64,000 bases of DNA, taken from Brienomyrus brachyistius. Lineage: Eukaryota > Chordata > Actinopteri > Osteoglossiformes > Mormyridae. A program made the position numbers and the translations under genes. This document shows, one piece after another, positions 11,110-21,600 of this stretch; within the stretch, counting starts at the first letter, position 1; each line of letters opens with the position of its first letter. Below the pieces are notes generated by a model. It did no database searches and was not told where the DNA came from. It worked only from the letters and a program-made list of their open reading frames with translations. Location of the stretch: contig NW_026042745.1 of the NCBI RefSeq assembly GCF_023856365.1, positions 41,432 to 105,431 of the forward strand, written 5' to 3'.

Positions 11110-11521
11110 TATTTCCCCGCTTTGGGATTCTAAAGAGTCCCACACACAATTCTGTCCATCCAGCCTAGGAGGGAGGGCTAAAACCCTAAGATCTAGGGAA
11201 ATTCCACTCCCAGCCCGCCACAGGCGCGGCCCCCCTTTGGGGTCCATGGCTGACATGGCTCACAAACTATCAACACTCAGAATCAACCAACAGCAATGAA
11301 CTCCCCAGGATACATTGCAAATATTATCAGGAATACATAATCTACCAGGAGTACATCACCTACCACAAGCTCATTACATAAACATATACGGCTAATGCAA
11401 AGATAACTGAAAGGTTAACTGATAACACTGTAGATTACTATAACAGGCACTCTGTCATGAGCAGGAAAGTCCCAGGTGTCGTGGGCGGCAGGCAGGCTGC
11501 AGCGTTTCCAACATGGAGTAT

Positions 11522-12435
11522 TCACAGGCGGTACGGCCGAACTTCAGCTATGGGCAGGAGCGTATCCAAGGTGTCTATGTCGCCATCCGTTTCCGTGTTG
11601 GTCCAGGAGGTTGCCGCTCCAAACGGTCCTCCCACCACTCTAAACATTGCAGCTATAGTCGCCTGCTGAGACAGCGCTTTTCCCACTAGGGAGCGAACAA
11701 GAGGAAGTACACAAAAAAAGATTAGTAGCAAAGCAAGAATGAACACAGCACGCACACAGAGTGCTTTCATAAGGGCTTACTGCCAACTACCCCACACATT
11801 ATAGCACCAGTCAAACAACCCGTCATGTTGTCCCGAATTTCTCGCCATCTCACCCTGTAACCCCTGCAACTTTCTCATACCCTCAGTAAATGAAACATCC
11901 AGGGCTGTATTATTGGGAATAAATGTACAGCACTGATCCCCGAACAGCACACACACTCCCCCTTTTTCTGCCAGGAGCCAATCCAGGGCCATCCTGTTCT
12001 GTCATGCCATCAGACTGGTGGCCTGAAGCTGCTCCCCCAGAGATGCGAGTGCCTCCTGAGTATAGTTGATAAACCTCTGCTGATTATAGTACAAATAATT
12101 TATCCATTCCACATTTTTGTTAACAGTAGGCCAAATTAATATGGATTCAAACCCTGCAGCTATATCACTTCTCACCTTATATTTCTCTGGAATGCCCCTC
12201 GGCTGGCATATGGCATCTATATACACACTGGGATCATCTTCGCAGCTCGTAACAAACCTGTGGGACCTAGAGGGCTGTTTGTCAGAGTAAATATCCACCT
12301 GGCTAGCTAACATCCCCCTAGTGCAGAGGCCTCCACAATTATTGGGGAGAGGAGGCCTCAATCCTCCCTCCTGACCACACAGCCACCACGTATCTGCCAG
12401 AGGTACGCTCTGGTTCTCTAATGCATCCAGCGGAA
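11522..12435 (-). pseudogene. Endogenous retrovirus env pseudogene, transmembrane part (copy A)
   Basis: Remnant of a retroviral envelope gene on the minus strand, in one reading frame but broken by two in-frame stops (TGA at 12002-12004 and TAA at 11777-11779). Going downstream it shows a WWLCG/LPNN-type stretch near the SU end (about 12400-12300), a heptad-like region before the first stop, then an immunosuppressive-domain-like helix and the CX6CC motif (C-VLFGDQ-CC, about 11930), and after the second stop a hydrophobic membrane anchor (FILALLLIFFCVLPLV) with a cytoplasmic tail ending at 11522. The CX6CC form is known from gamma- and alpharetrovirus-like Env. The 5' part of env, pol and gag are absent. 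Both stops also occur in copy B, so the gene was dead before duplication. Confidence 0.8.
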
Positions 12436-13222
12436 TGACATCTGAGTCCTCTATAGGCCTGTGTGGGGGGCTGACGTCTGAGTCCTCTATAGGCCCGTGT
12501 GAGGGGCTGACGTCTGAGTCCTCTATAGGCCTGTGTGAGGGGCTGACATCTGAGTCCTTTATAGGCCTGTGCGAGGGGCTGAAGTCTGAGTCCTCTATAG
12601 GCCTGTGTGAGGGGACCGACGTCCGAGTCCTCTATAGGCCTGTGTGGGGGGCTGACGTCTGAGTCCTCTATAGGCCTGTGTGAGGGGCTGACGTCTGAGT
12701 CCTCTATAGGCCTGTGTGAGGGGCTGACGTCTGAGTCCTTTATAGGCCTGTGCGAGGGGCTGAAGTCTGAGTCCTCTATAGGCCTGTGTGAGGGGACCGA
12801 CGTCTGAGTCCCCTATAGGCCCGTGTGAGGGGCCGACGTCTGAGTCCTCTATAGGCCTGTGTGGGGGGCTGACGTCTGAGTCCTCTATAGGCCCGTGTGA
12901 GGGGCTGACGTCTGAGTCCTCTATAGGCCTGTGTGAGGGGACCGACGTCTGAGTCCCCTATAGGCCCGTGTGAGGGGCCGACGTCTGAGTCCTCTATAGG
13001 CCTGTGTGGGGGGCTGACGTCTGAGTCCTCTATAGGCCTGTGTGAGGGGCCGACATCTGAGTCCTCTATAGGCCTGTGTGGGGGGCCGGCGTCTGAGTCC
13101 TCTATAGGCCTGTGTGGGGGGCTGACGTCTGAGTCCTCTATAGGCCCGTGTGAGGGACCGACATCTGAGTCCTCTATAGGCCTGTGCGAGGGATTGACGT
13201 CTGAGTCCACTATAGGCCTGTG
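12436..13222. repeat. 36-bp minisatellite (copy A), 22 units
   Basis: Twenty-two units, most 36 bp, with core TCTGAGTCCTCTATAGGCC. Because 36 is a multiple of three, both strands stay open over long distances; on the minus strand the unit reads PIEDSDVxPxHR and runs in frame into the env remnant. A few 37-bp units (with GGGGACCGAC) shift the frame. A higher-order period is visible: the block around 12541-12620 recurs at 12723-12803. Copy B has 15 units. Confidence 0.95.
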
Positions 13223-13245
13223 TATACATCAAATATCATATATAT

Positions 13246-13390
13246 CCATCCATCCATCCATCCATTTTCCAAATCACTTATCCTACTGGGTTGCGGGGGG
13301 TCCGGAGCCTATCCCGGAAGCAATGGGCACGAGGCAGGGAACAACCCAGGATGGGGGGCCAGCCCATCGCAGGGCACATTCACACATCAT
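13246..13390 (-). repeat. 5'-truncated SINE with target duplication (copy A)
   Basis: Only the 3' part of the GGAT-tailed SINE remains, on the minus strand. It is flanked by a 17-bp direct repeat TCAAATATCATATATAT (13229-13245 and 13391-13407). The same insertion is at 60148-60285 in copy B, so it is older than the duplication. It separates the minisatellite from the CR1 element. Confidence 0.9.
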
Positions 13391-13637
13391 TCAAATATCA
13401 TATATATGATTTATTAAATTTAGATTTAAGTTTGCAGTCAATTCAATTTCCACGTTTCTCAATTTTCACGTTGCCTTTTTAAACGCAATTATGTGAATTT
13501 TAAGTAAAAATGTAGAATAAAATTGTTGTGATAATTATCAATGTCATTTCCTATGAAAAAAACTTTACTATTGTACAATATTGCCCAGCCATAGGCTGAT
13601 TTCAAAATTGATTTACATATTGTCTGTCTGTCATTAT
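13391..13637. other. AT-rich spacer, possible repeat tail
   Basis: Includes the phrase ACAATATTGCCCAGCC, which resembles the end of a common fish interspersed repeat. No coding potential. Confidence 0.35.
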
Positions 13638-13710
13638 ACATAAGAACATAAGAACTATACAAACGAGAGGAGGCCATTCGGCCCATCAAGCTCGCTTGGG
13701 GAGAACTAAA

Positions 13711-16578
13711 CTAATAGCTCAGAGTCGTTAAAATCTTATCTAGCTCTGATTTAAAGGAACCCAAGGATTCAGCTTGCACTACATTATCAGGAAGGCTATT
13801 CCATACTCTGACTACACGCTGTGTAAAGAAGTGCTTCCTTAAATCCAGCTTGAAATGTTCTCCCGCTAATTTCCACCTATGGCCACGAGTTCGTGTATTT
13901 AAACTAATGCTGAAGTAACTATTTGGTTGAACAGCATCCAAACCTGTTAGAATCTTATATACCTGGATCATGTCCCCCCTCAGTCTCCTTTGCTTGAGAC
14001 TGAACAGATTAAGCTCAAGTAACCGTTCCTCGTATGACATTCCTCTAAGACCAGGAATAATTTTTGTGGCCCTACGCTGCACCTTTTCTAAGGCCACAAT
14101 GTCCTTTTTAAGATATGGTGACCAAACCTGCACACAATATTCTAGGTGAGGTCTCACCAAGGAATTGTATAATCTTAGCATTACCTCCCTTGACTTAAAC
14201 TCCACACACCTGGAGATATACCCCAACATCCTATTGGCCTTTTTTATTGCTTCCCCACACTGGCGAGAATGGGACATGGAAGCATCAACATACACACCAA
14301 GGTCTTTCTCATGATCAGCTACCTTTATTTCAGTGACACCCATGAAATACCTGTACTTTATATTTCTGCTCCCTAGATGGAGTACCTTACATTTATCGAC
14401 GTTAAATTTCATCTGCCAGGTATCGGCCCAGTCACTAATTAAATCAAGATCCCGCTGTAGCTGCTGAGCCACTAATTCAGTATCTGCTACACCACCCACC
14501 TTGGTGTCATCTGCAAATTTCACCAGTTTACTGTATATATTGGTATCCATATCATTTATGTAAATTAGGAACAATAGTGGTCCTAAAATCGAACCCTGCG
14601 GTACCCCACTATGAACGCAAGCCCACTGTGACATTGTGCCTCTTATAACTACTCGCTGTTTCCTATCTGTTAACCAGTTATCAATCCAGGTCGCTACGGT
14701 ACCTAAAATACCTGTCGCTTTGAGTTTAAGTAGGAGCCTCTTGTGGGGGACAACATCAAAAGCCTTTTGGAAATCTAAGTAGATGACATCATAGGCCTTC
14801 TTATCATCAACTTCCTGAGTAGCTTCCTCAAAAAACTCCAACAGATTTGTTAAACAGGATCTACCTCTCCTAAATCCATGCTGGCTATCCCGCAAAATGT
14901 TATTGGAGTCCAGGTAATCTACCATTTTCTCTTTGATTATAGCCTCCATAACTTTACCAGTTATACAAGTTAGACTGATTGGCCTATAGTTAGACAAATT
15001 ACTTCTATCCCCTTTTTTGAAAATATGCGTTATGAAGGCGTGCTTCCAATCAGAAGGTACCACACCTTCAGATAAGGATTTTTGAAACAGTAAAGTTAAG
15101 GGTCGGCAAATAATATCCCTCATCTCTTTTAACACTATAGGTAAGATGCCATCAGGGCCCTGTGATTTATTTATTTTGAGCTTAGCTAGGCTTTGCAAAA
15201 CATCTGCTTCAGTTATATATATATTAGCTATAGACAATGCTGGATAGGTAATAACTGGTAAATTACTATGGTCCTCAACAGTGAATACCCGTGCAAAACT
15301 ATCATTGAACTAATTTACTATATCAATGTCGTTTACTATTATAAGACCCTTACTATCCTGCAGATTAGTAATTTCAGGTTTTAGAGCTCTTTTAGAGTTA
15401 AAATACTGGAAGAAACTTTTAACGTCATCCTTAGCTTCCAATGCAACCATCCTTTCGACATTTCTTTTAGCTCGTCTAATATAATTTTTTAACTCAGCCT
15501 GTAGACTTAGATATTCCTGCTTAATTCTGTCATCATCAGTTATTTTCCATTGCTGGAACAAAGCCCTTTTCCTCCTTACTTTATACTTTATTTCCCTAGT
15601 AAACCACCTAGGTTTCAATTTCCTAGATTTATTCTTGCTGGAAACAGGTATGAAGTCCTCTTGCACTTGCAATAATGTGCTTTTAAAAAATTCCCAGGCC
15701 TCTTCAACAGTTTTGTTATTTAACTCCATCCAGTTCACATTTTCTAGTTTTAGTCTCATACACTTAAAGTCAGCCTTCCTAACGTTATATATTTTTGATT
15801 TGGACTTAGCTCTTCGAACACTAAACTTAACCTCAAATTTGACCATGTTATGATCGCTACTGTCAAGTGGTTCTAAAATGTCTAATTTACCAATCCTGTC
15901 CTGGTTATTAGAGAGAACAAGATCAAGAATGGCATCTCCCCTGGTAGGGGTGTTAACAAACTGAGTAAAAAAACAATCCTGTACTAATTCCACCATCTCC
16001 AGTTCATTTTCTGAAGAGGCAGTGACAATGTCCCACTGCATTCCTGGTAGATTAAAATCACCCATAACTACCACATCATTTTTATTGCTCATAGTCCTAA
16101 TATCACTGTATAACAATCTGCTTTCTTCAGCAGCTATATTAGGTGTTCTGTAACAAACACAGACAATTAGGCTATTTGAGTTTTTAGCATCTAATTTTAC
16201 CCATATTGCTTCCGTAGTTTTATTTATATCAGTAAGTTCCCTTGCCTGCAAGTTTTCCTTTACATATACTGCAACACCACCTCCCTTTTTTCCTATACGA
16301 TCCTTACGGAACAACGTGTAACCATCCATATTATATTCTTGTCCATCCTTTTCACTCAACCACGTTTCAGTTATTCCTATAATATCATAAGAGTCTGATG
16401 AGATAAAAGCCTCTAAATCATGAATTTTATTCCTAATACTTCTGGCGTTTAAATACAGACAACAAAGGGTAGGCCTATTACGGTGCCCACTTACAATATG
16501 ATTATTTGGGGCTTTCCGTTTCCCCCCACTGACATAGTTAACTAACCTCCCTGCCCCCCCAGTCCCTAGTTTAAACAT
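13711..16578 (-). pseudogene. CR1 ORF2: endonuclease and reverse transcriptase, one stop (copy A)
   Basis: 955 codons from ATG 16578 to TAG 13711, with a single in-frame TAG at codon 423 (15312-15310; copy B has GAG). The apurinic endonuclease domain spans about codons 35-235 (NARSIRNK, ITETWL, GDFNLPG, SDHN). The reverse transcriptase follows from about 455 (QGPDGI, FKKGDRSNLSNYRPISL, DFQKAFD, SGVPQGS, catalytic FADD near 690), then the CR1-type C-terminal region (VWNSLPDNVV). All catalytic residues look intact. The stop separates endonuclease from polymerase. Confidence 0.92.
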
Positions 16579-17501
16579 TCCTCAACTACTCTTCACATAC
16601 GCCTCCCCAATACACTGGTTCCCCTCTGGTTCAGGTGCAACCCATCCGGCTTGAACAAGTCCCACCTGTTCCAGAAGGTCCTCCAATGCCCCATAAACCT
16701 AAACCCCTCTTTCCTACACCATCCTTTTAGCCACGCATTTAATTTCCTTATCTCAGCTAACTTAGCCTGACTTGCACGTGGCACGGGGAGTATTTCGGAG
16801 AATACCACCGTGGACGTTCTGCTTCTAAGCTTATTGGCGACTTCTATAAATTTATCCTGCAGAACAGCCCTTCTACCCTTGCCTATGTCGTTGGTGCCAA
16901 CATGCACCACGACAACTGGATCCACCCCAGCTGGGGCCAAAAGCTTATCCACACGATCTGGAAGGTCTCCTACCTGGGCACCAGGCAGGTAAGACACCGT
17001 ACGGGACCCTCTATCACGCGTGCACACATAACTGTCTACTCCCCTAATAATGGAATCCCCCACTAGCACAACCTCCCTCTTCCTGGGGGGAGGGGGCTCC
17101 TCAGTGCCCAAGGGCCCACCTGCCTCCCCAGTCCGTTCCGGCTCTAAAGCTGGAAGAACCTGAAACCTGTTCGACACAGTCACCTCAGGTGATGCCGCCT
17201 CTGCAACGTGTGTACGCCCTTTCCTGCGTTTACGACCTACGGTCACCCAGCTCTCTCAACCTCTCTGCTCTTCATTCTCCCCCCTCCCGGCTAGTGGCAT
17301 ACACACCTTCTCCCTAAAAGGCGTATTAACTTGCTCCTCTAACTCACTGTTGCATTGGATGAGAGCCGGTTGCTCCTCAAGGTCGCGAACCTTGACCATG
17401 AGCGAGTCCACTAGCTTACATCGCTCGCAGATGAAGTCCGACTGGACACTAACGTCCAGAAGGGCAAACATGTTGCAAACGCAACACTGAGCCGGCCCCA
17501 T
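16566..17501 (-). pseudogene. CR1 ORF1: zinc-finger plus SGNH esterase, two stops (copy A)
   Basis: ORF1 of the LINE, 311 codons if read through two stops: TGA at 17258-17256 (codon 82) and TGA at 16595-16593 (codon 303, where copy B has TGT). The N-terminus has a CxxC...CxxC finger (CCVCNMF, FICERCK). The middle and C-terminus form an SGNH/GDSL esterase: block I GDSIIRG (about codon 148), block III VGTNDIG (about 202) and the Asp-His block DGLHLNQ (about 285). Esterase ORF1s are typical of CR1. It ends TTA-AAC-TAG, overlapping the ORF2 start by 13 nt. Confidence 0.85.
16569..16578 (-). promoter_or_regulatory. ORF1/ORF2 overlap with slippery heptamer (copy A)
   Basis: The sequence ATGTTTAAACTAG (16578-16566) holds the ORF2 start codon, the heptamer T-TTA-AAC in the ORF1 frame, and the ORF1 stop TAG immediately after it. 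ORF2 is in the -1 frame. The same bases occur in copy B at 63483-63471. This could serve -1 frameshifting or stop-start reinitiation. Confidence 0.5.
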
Positions 17502-17520
17502 AATTAACTAACTCACTATG

Positions 17521-18490
17521 ACCCCGTACTCCCAGCCCAGTAAATTTATATAGCGTATTTAACTTTAAAGATTAATTAGCATACCGTTAAATGCAATAAA
17601 GTGCCGAGTACACTAAAATAAGTTACTTGGGTTGAAACGGAACTTAATTATTATTTTTATTTAAAATTTTAAATCCGATAAATTTACTACTACTTACCAA
17701 AAGAACTTCTGCCTGAACCAAGTATGAACTAAAAACAAAACAAAATCGAAGTTGCTCTTGGGAGGTCGAAAAACCACAAAAACCTTGCAGAATTAATCAG
17801 GATAAAACATATAAAACGATAAATAATAAAAACTATACGATTAGGAAGCAATCAGTCCCGTGTACATGATCAGCCAGAAAATACTTGCATTCATCTAAAC
17901 TTTTATAAACTTTAAACTGCCTTTGCTTGCTGGCCTGTGGGCTGATGGACAAACTTGAATGCCTTACAGGATAGGATAGGATGCACACTCTTCATTGTCC
18001 ATTAAATCCCTCTATCAAGTGTCAATAGGCTCCAAACAACCAAATGTAATTAAAGAAAATTTAAAAAAAGGGGAAAAAATACAGAAATAACCCAAAATAA
18101 AAAAATAATAAATAAATAAAGACTAACCAAAGAAACTTAACTGTCCCCCTCAGTTATCAGTCATCAGTCAGTCATCACCCTGACTAAACTGTATAATGAG
18201 CAGATGGGACTGTCAGTACATGGTTAGATCGTGTTTAATACAACTGGAATACTGCATACAAGGCACAAAAGCACTGTGGGGAATAGAGCATTATGGGAAC
18301 AGTAGTTCTATTATTACACCTCCTCCTTTTAGCTTAAGTCAAATGTGCTGTGTACCTTTTGACATTAATTTCTGTTACTGCTATCAACAACCTCCTTCTC
18401 TCTCTCTCTCTCTCTCTCTCTCTTCTACTGAACTTCCCTCTTTGTTCACAAGTCCATTCTGTCAGGTGGTTTTCCAGTCAACTTGACTTA
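17521..18490. other. No supportable gene; CR1 5' flank and simple repeats
   Basis: Very AT-rich sequence (17521-17870 may be CR1 5' UTR), a TGTCCATTAA stretch near 17990 like a reversed SINE tail, an A-rich stretch at 18055-18125, TCAGTCATC repeats near 18150, and a (CT)n microsatellite at 18393-18422. Confidence 0.5.
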
Positions 18491-18569
18491 GTAACAGTCC
18501 CTGTAGGCCAAAGATGACCTTTACAGTCTCTATAACATATGGTCTAGGAGTATCTGCAGGTCTGACGAC

Positions 18570-19080
18570 TCCCAGCAGTCCCTTCTGTGCTAATCCAAAC
18601 TGTCTGACCAGATGTCAGTTCTGCGAGAGGTCTGGAGCGGAGTCTGCGGTTGTAGTGTTTTGCCTGCTGACGCCTTCTCTCCTCATCCTGCTTGCGAAAA
18701 ACTTGCAGATCTGGCCATTTAGGACCCAGCTGTCCACCATCTGGCTAATCTGTGCTGTGATACCGGGCCACCATACTGACAGTGTAGCTCTGGCTCGGCA
18801 TTTTGTAATTCCCTGATAGCCTTCATGCAGACGCTGAAGAACATCCGCTCTCAAGGGGGGAGGTATCACAAGTCCTTCTCCCTTCATGAGAAGGTCGTGA
18901 GCAAGGTGAAAATCCATTCTGTGCTGCCAGTATGGTTTAATGTCTGGATCTAACTTACATCTCTCTGGCCATTCTGTGAAACAGTGGTTTGTCACTTGTC
19001 TGCATACGTCGTCTTCTTTCTGCACTGTCTTTATCTCCTCCAGCCTTTTGTCTCCACGTCTTTCTCTAGCTGAAGATGCC
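18570..19080 (-). pseudogene. Ty3/gypsy integrase N-terminal fragment
   Basis: Minus-strand translation shows the linker and zinc-binding region before the integrase core: IKPYWQHRMDF, then GLVIPPPLRADVLQRLHEGY, then WWPGI. The second zinc-binding His is replaced (HEGY rather than HEGH) and the Cys pair is degenerate, with stops further downstream. It belongs with the gag piece at 21240-21600 on the same strand; most of pol between them is gone or replaced by other elements. Confidence 0.7.
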
Positions 19081-19089
19081 GTTCAATCA

Positions 19090-20400
19090 AAATGAATATT
19101 TTACTCACTTATCTTTTGGTCTTTTATGATTCCATGTGTACCACCTCCAAATTATTTTGGAGATTTGAATTTCATTGTATCCAAATTAATTTGGAACGGC
19201 AGACAACCCAGGAAACGCTTCTCAGTTTTACAGCGCACCAAATCAGACGGTGGCCTCGCCCTCCCTGATTTTAAGCTCTAGCATTGGGCATTTCAAATTA
19301 GGGCTATGCGCACTTGGACAGACGCAGGCAGTGTAGTGTCGTGGAGAGGTATTGAATCGGCTATAGTGCATCCCCACGGACTCCAGGACTTACCTTTCCC
19401 AGGGGTAGGTCTTTGTAAATCACGACACAAACTTGGTTGTATCTTTTCATCCACCTTAGCTGCATGGTACAACGCCAAAAAAGTAATAGGTCAACAATCT
19501 CCTTTATGGAACAATTTCCACTTTCTGTCAGACTATAAAGCTTTTGTTTGTCCCCCCTGGTCATCCAAGGGGGTTTTCACATTTTCTAATACGTTTGATG
19601 CGAATGTTGTGCGCACATTCCAGGACATTCAAAAAGAATACAGTCTGCCTGGCTTCTCATTTTTCTTCGACCTCAGGCTACGATCCACAATGAAGACCTA
19701 TGCTGTGCCATGGAATTCTGTCTTAGATGATCACCCAATGTTTAGCTGGATCGATCCTGTCGAGGCATCTAAAGGCACAGTCACAAACATTTACAACAAT
19801 TTACTCCTTAACGTTCATAAGCCTTTGAAGATTCTGTCAAAATGGGATTTAGAACTTTCTAGGTTAGGATTCCACCCGGTTTGGGAAACAGTGCGGTCAA
19901 ATCTTTGCCTTACTTCCAAAAACCTTAGTCATGTACGTATTCACTTTAAAACTATCCATTGTTTCTATTGTAACTCTACAAACGGTATCTCATCAAACCT
20001 GCTCCCCATCCATACTGCAGCATTTGCAACACTGACACTACCGGTACGTTTCTACATGTTCTGGGACTGTCCAGTGACCCAACATTTATGGAAGCTTGTC
20101 ACTCGTATGTAATGTGATCTTACTGGACTATACTTTGACATGGAGCCTTGCTTACTACTGCTTAACGATGACTTGATGTACCAGTTCTCATTACGTGATA
20201 AAAAACTGTTAAAGGCAGGCTTTACAGCTGCTAAGAAAACCACACTACAGCGATGGATACACCCTGATACAAACCTGAAGCAATTCTGGATTGTCTCATT
20301 CCATTACATTGTCTGTTTAGAGTATACAACTGCAAAGATTAACAAGGCAAAGCAATCACTGTAAATACCTGGAGGAATATGGCTGCTGCTCTTAAAGAGC
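19090..20400 (+). mobile_element. L1/Tx1-like LINE, ORF2 C-terminal end
   Basis: Plus-strand reading from about 19110: a KLIWNGRQPR-type motif followed by LQRTKSDGGLALPDFKL, then one stop (TAG near 19280), then 268 open codons (19306-20112) ending in FYMFWDCPVTQHLW. These are hallmarks of the C-terminal domain of L1-clade (Tx1-like) ORF2. It carries no reverse transcriptase and looks like an ordinary 5'-truncated insertion. A further weak continuation runs to about 20400. Confidence 0.7.
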
Positions 20401-20649
20401 TTCTTTGAATGGTCTAATTTATATGAGTTTGCTGCCAACATGTCAAGTGTGAAAAGTTGTTCTGTGTTTCCTTTTCTTTTTTTCTTTTCTTTTTTCTCCT
20501 TTCTCTTGCTGCTTTTTTGTCATTTATTCTTGTGGTATCTCTGTCCTGCATGTGCCTTCTGATAAATTGACGGAATGATAAAATTATAATCACAAAAAAA
20601 ACAGCCTCAACTACAACATTATACATTTTTGCTGTACACAGTATCTTGT

Positions 20650-21115
20650 CACGGTTGATCAAAACATGATTCACCCCTGTATTCCCATAAAGTGTCCTGT
20701 AGGGCCTGGATTAGGTCCACAGCTCTAGCTAGATCAAGGGAAGGTGCTTGAAGCATGTCTGACAGATATTTGGCTTCCCCAAGAATCTTCCTAAGAACTG
20801 CTAGAATTCCAATAAAGGTAAGGTCTACTTGTGAAAGCAGGCCCCGTGCATCCACTGATCTCTCCGCACTGCTCTCTCCATCTATCTCATGTAGTACACG
20901 CAATACAGCTGGCAGTCTGTCCATGAGATTTTTACATGCATAGTACCTGCATGCCCATCTGGTATCACTGACTTTCTGTAGCTCTCTTGGTGCATCCTGA
21001 TACATGTCTTGTTGAACTGACAACCATTTCTGGTGAACATAAGACCCTGACATGTACCAATGAAAAAAAACATGAGTTCCATGTGCGATCTTTTCAGGTA
21101 TCGTGATTTTGTTGA
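20650..21115 (-). pseudogene. hAT-type (ZMYM1/DUF4371-like) transposase fragment
   Basis: Minus-strand open frame with SYVHQKWLSVQQDMYQ, the characteristic SDTRWACR motif, and DRLPAVLRVLHEI. These match the central part of domesticated-type hAT transposases. Neither the zinc finger nor the C-terminal dimerisation domain is present. It is fused in frame, without meaning, to the gypsy gag piece upstream. Confidence 0.65.
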
Positions 21116-21239
21116 ATTGATAGATTAATTGTTGTGGCCAGCGTGCGTATATAAGATCCGGTTGTAGTTGCGTGTGGGACCACCCTGTAACCGGAGACGT
21201 GACTCTCCATGTGCCAGTATCTCCTTTTTGGGTCACCCC

Positions 21240-21600
21240 ATTCAACAGCAGGGCCATATTTAATCTCCTCCTTAGCTTCCGCTTCTAAATGGTCAAAAAG
21301 AAAAAATGCTTGATCAGCAGACGACAGAAGCCGGGCCCGCATACAAACTCGCACCTCTTCCTCCCACTCCTCAAAGCTCACACCAGACCTGCCCCCAAAC
21401 ATTGGACACTTCCGGTCTCTAGAAATAAAAGTAAAACGTTCAGTATAGACACGAGGCTCGACCGAAACAGGTGGAGGTGCGGGGGAGGATTGGGTGGCAG
21501 TAGAGGGACCTGGAACTTCTGCTCGTTCCTGGTGCAAACGATCATTATCAGGCTGGAGCTGCCCCAACAAATTCCTGAGCTGCTGCACTTCGTCGTCCAT
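21240..21600 (-). pseudogene. Ty3/gypsy gag fragment
   Basis: Starts at ATG 21600 (MDDEVQQLRNLLGQL), a short coiled-coil-like head, then a Pro/Ser linker, then RKCPMFGGRSG, EEWEEEVRVCMRA, and ADQAFFLFDHLEAEAKEEIK, typical of a fish gypsy gag capsid N-terminus. The capsid stops after GDPK where unrelated sequence begins. Upstream on the minus strand (21601-21850) a TTTTATATCGG box could be the LTR TATA element. Confidence 0.65.

Larger units (their letters stand above)
10103..11222 (-). repeat. Retroviral LTR, 3' end of an ERV (copy A), interrupted by a SINE
   Basis: Proposed long terminal repeat on the minus strand, starting TGTGG at 11222 and ending CCACA at 10103. Without the inserted SINE (10800-11109) it is about 0.8 kb. 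It contains two TATA-like sites (GTATAAAA, 10232-10225, and another at 10245-10238), an AATAAAG polyadenylation signal at 10171-10165, and lies directly downstream of an env remnant and a G-rich tract (CCCCAAAGGGGGG, 11230-11242 region) suitable as a polypurine tract. No second LTR is found, so target duplications cannot be checked. Copy B: 57635-58373. Confidence 0.6.
1..17095. repeat. Segmental duplication, copy A
   Basis: This segment is repeated in direct orientation at 47457-64000. Position 1 pairs with 47457 and 17095 pairs with 64000, so both ends are cut by the window and the real unit may be longer on either side. Shared landmarks stay in order: SINE, 117-bp satellite, three-exon gene, LTR, env remnant, minisatellite, CR1. 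The coordinate offset moves from 47456 to 47554 (one extra satellite unit in B), then to 47151 (a SINE present only in A and about 45 bp present only in A near 10459-10503) and finally 46905 (seven minisatellite units fewer in B). In the 746 bp of exon 3 of the shared gene I counted six substitutions by eye. Either a recent duplication or retained haplotypes would explain this. Confidence 0.97.
13638..17520 (-). mobile_element. CR1-clade LINE, nearly complete (copy A)
   Basis: A non-LTR retrotransposon on the minus strand with ORF1 (esterase) and ORF2 (endonuclease plus reverse transcriptase). The 3' end carries the short tandem tail ATAAGAAC (two copies here, three in copy B), as is usual for CR1 elements, which end in short repeats instead of poly(A). 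The 5' UTR may extend to about 17870, but no boundary is visible. Copy A has stops in ORF1 and one in ORF2, so it is not autonomous now. Confidence 0.88.

Noticed and set aside
12435..13409. Long open frames on both strands across the minisatellite
   Set aside because: They arise because the 36-bp unit is a multiple of three and lacks stops; no start context or unrelated coding sequence supports a plus-strand gene.
20649..21257. Single fused protein of gag and hAT parts
   Set aside because: The junction joins unrelated transposon families and the pieces are incomplete; an accidental open frame is more likely.
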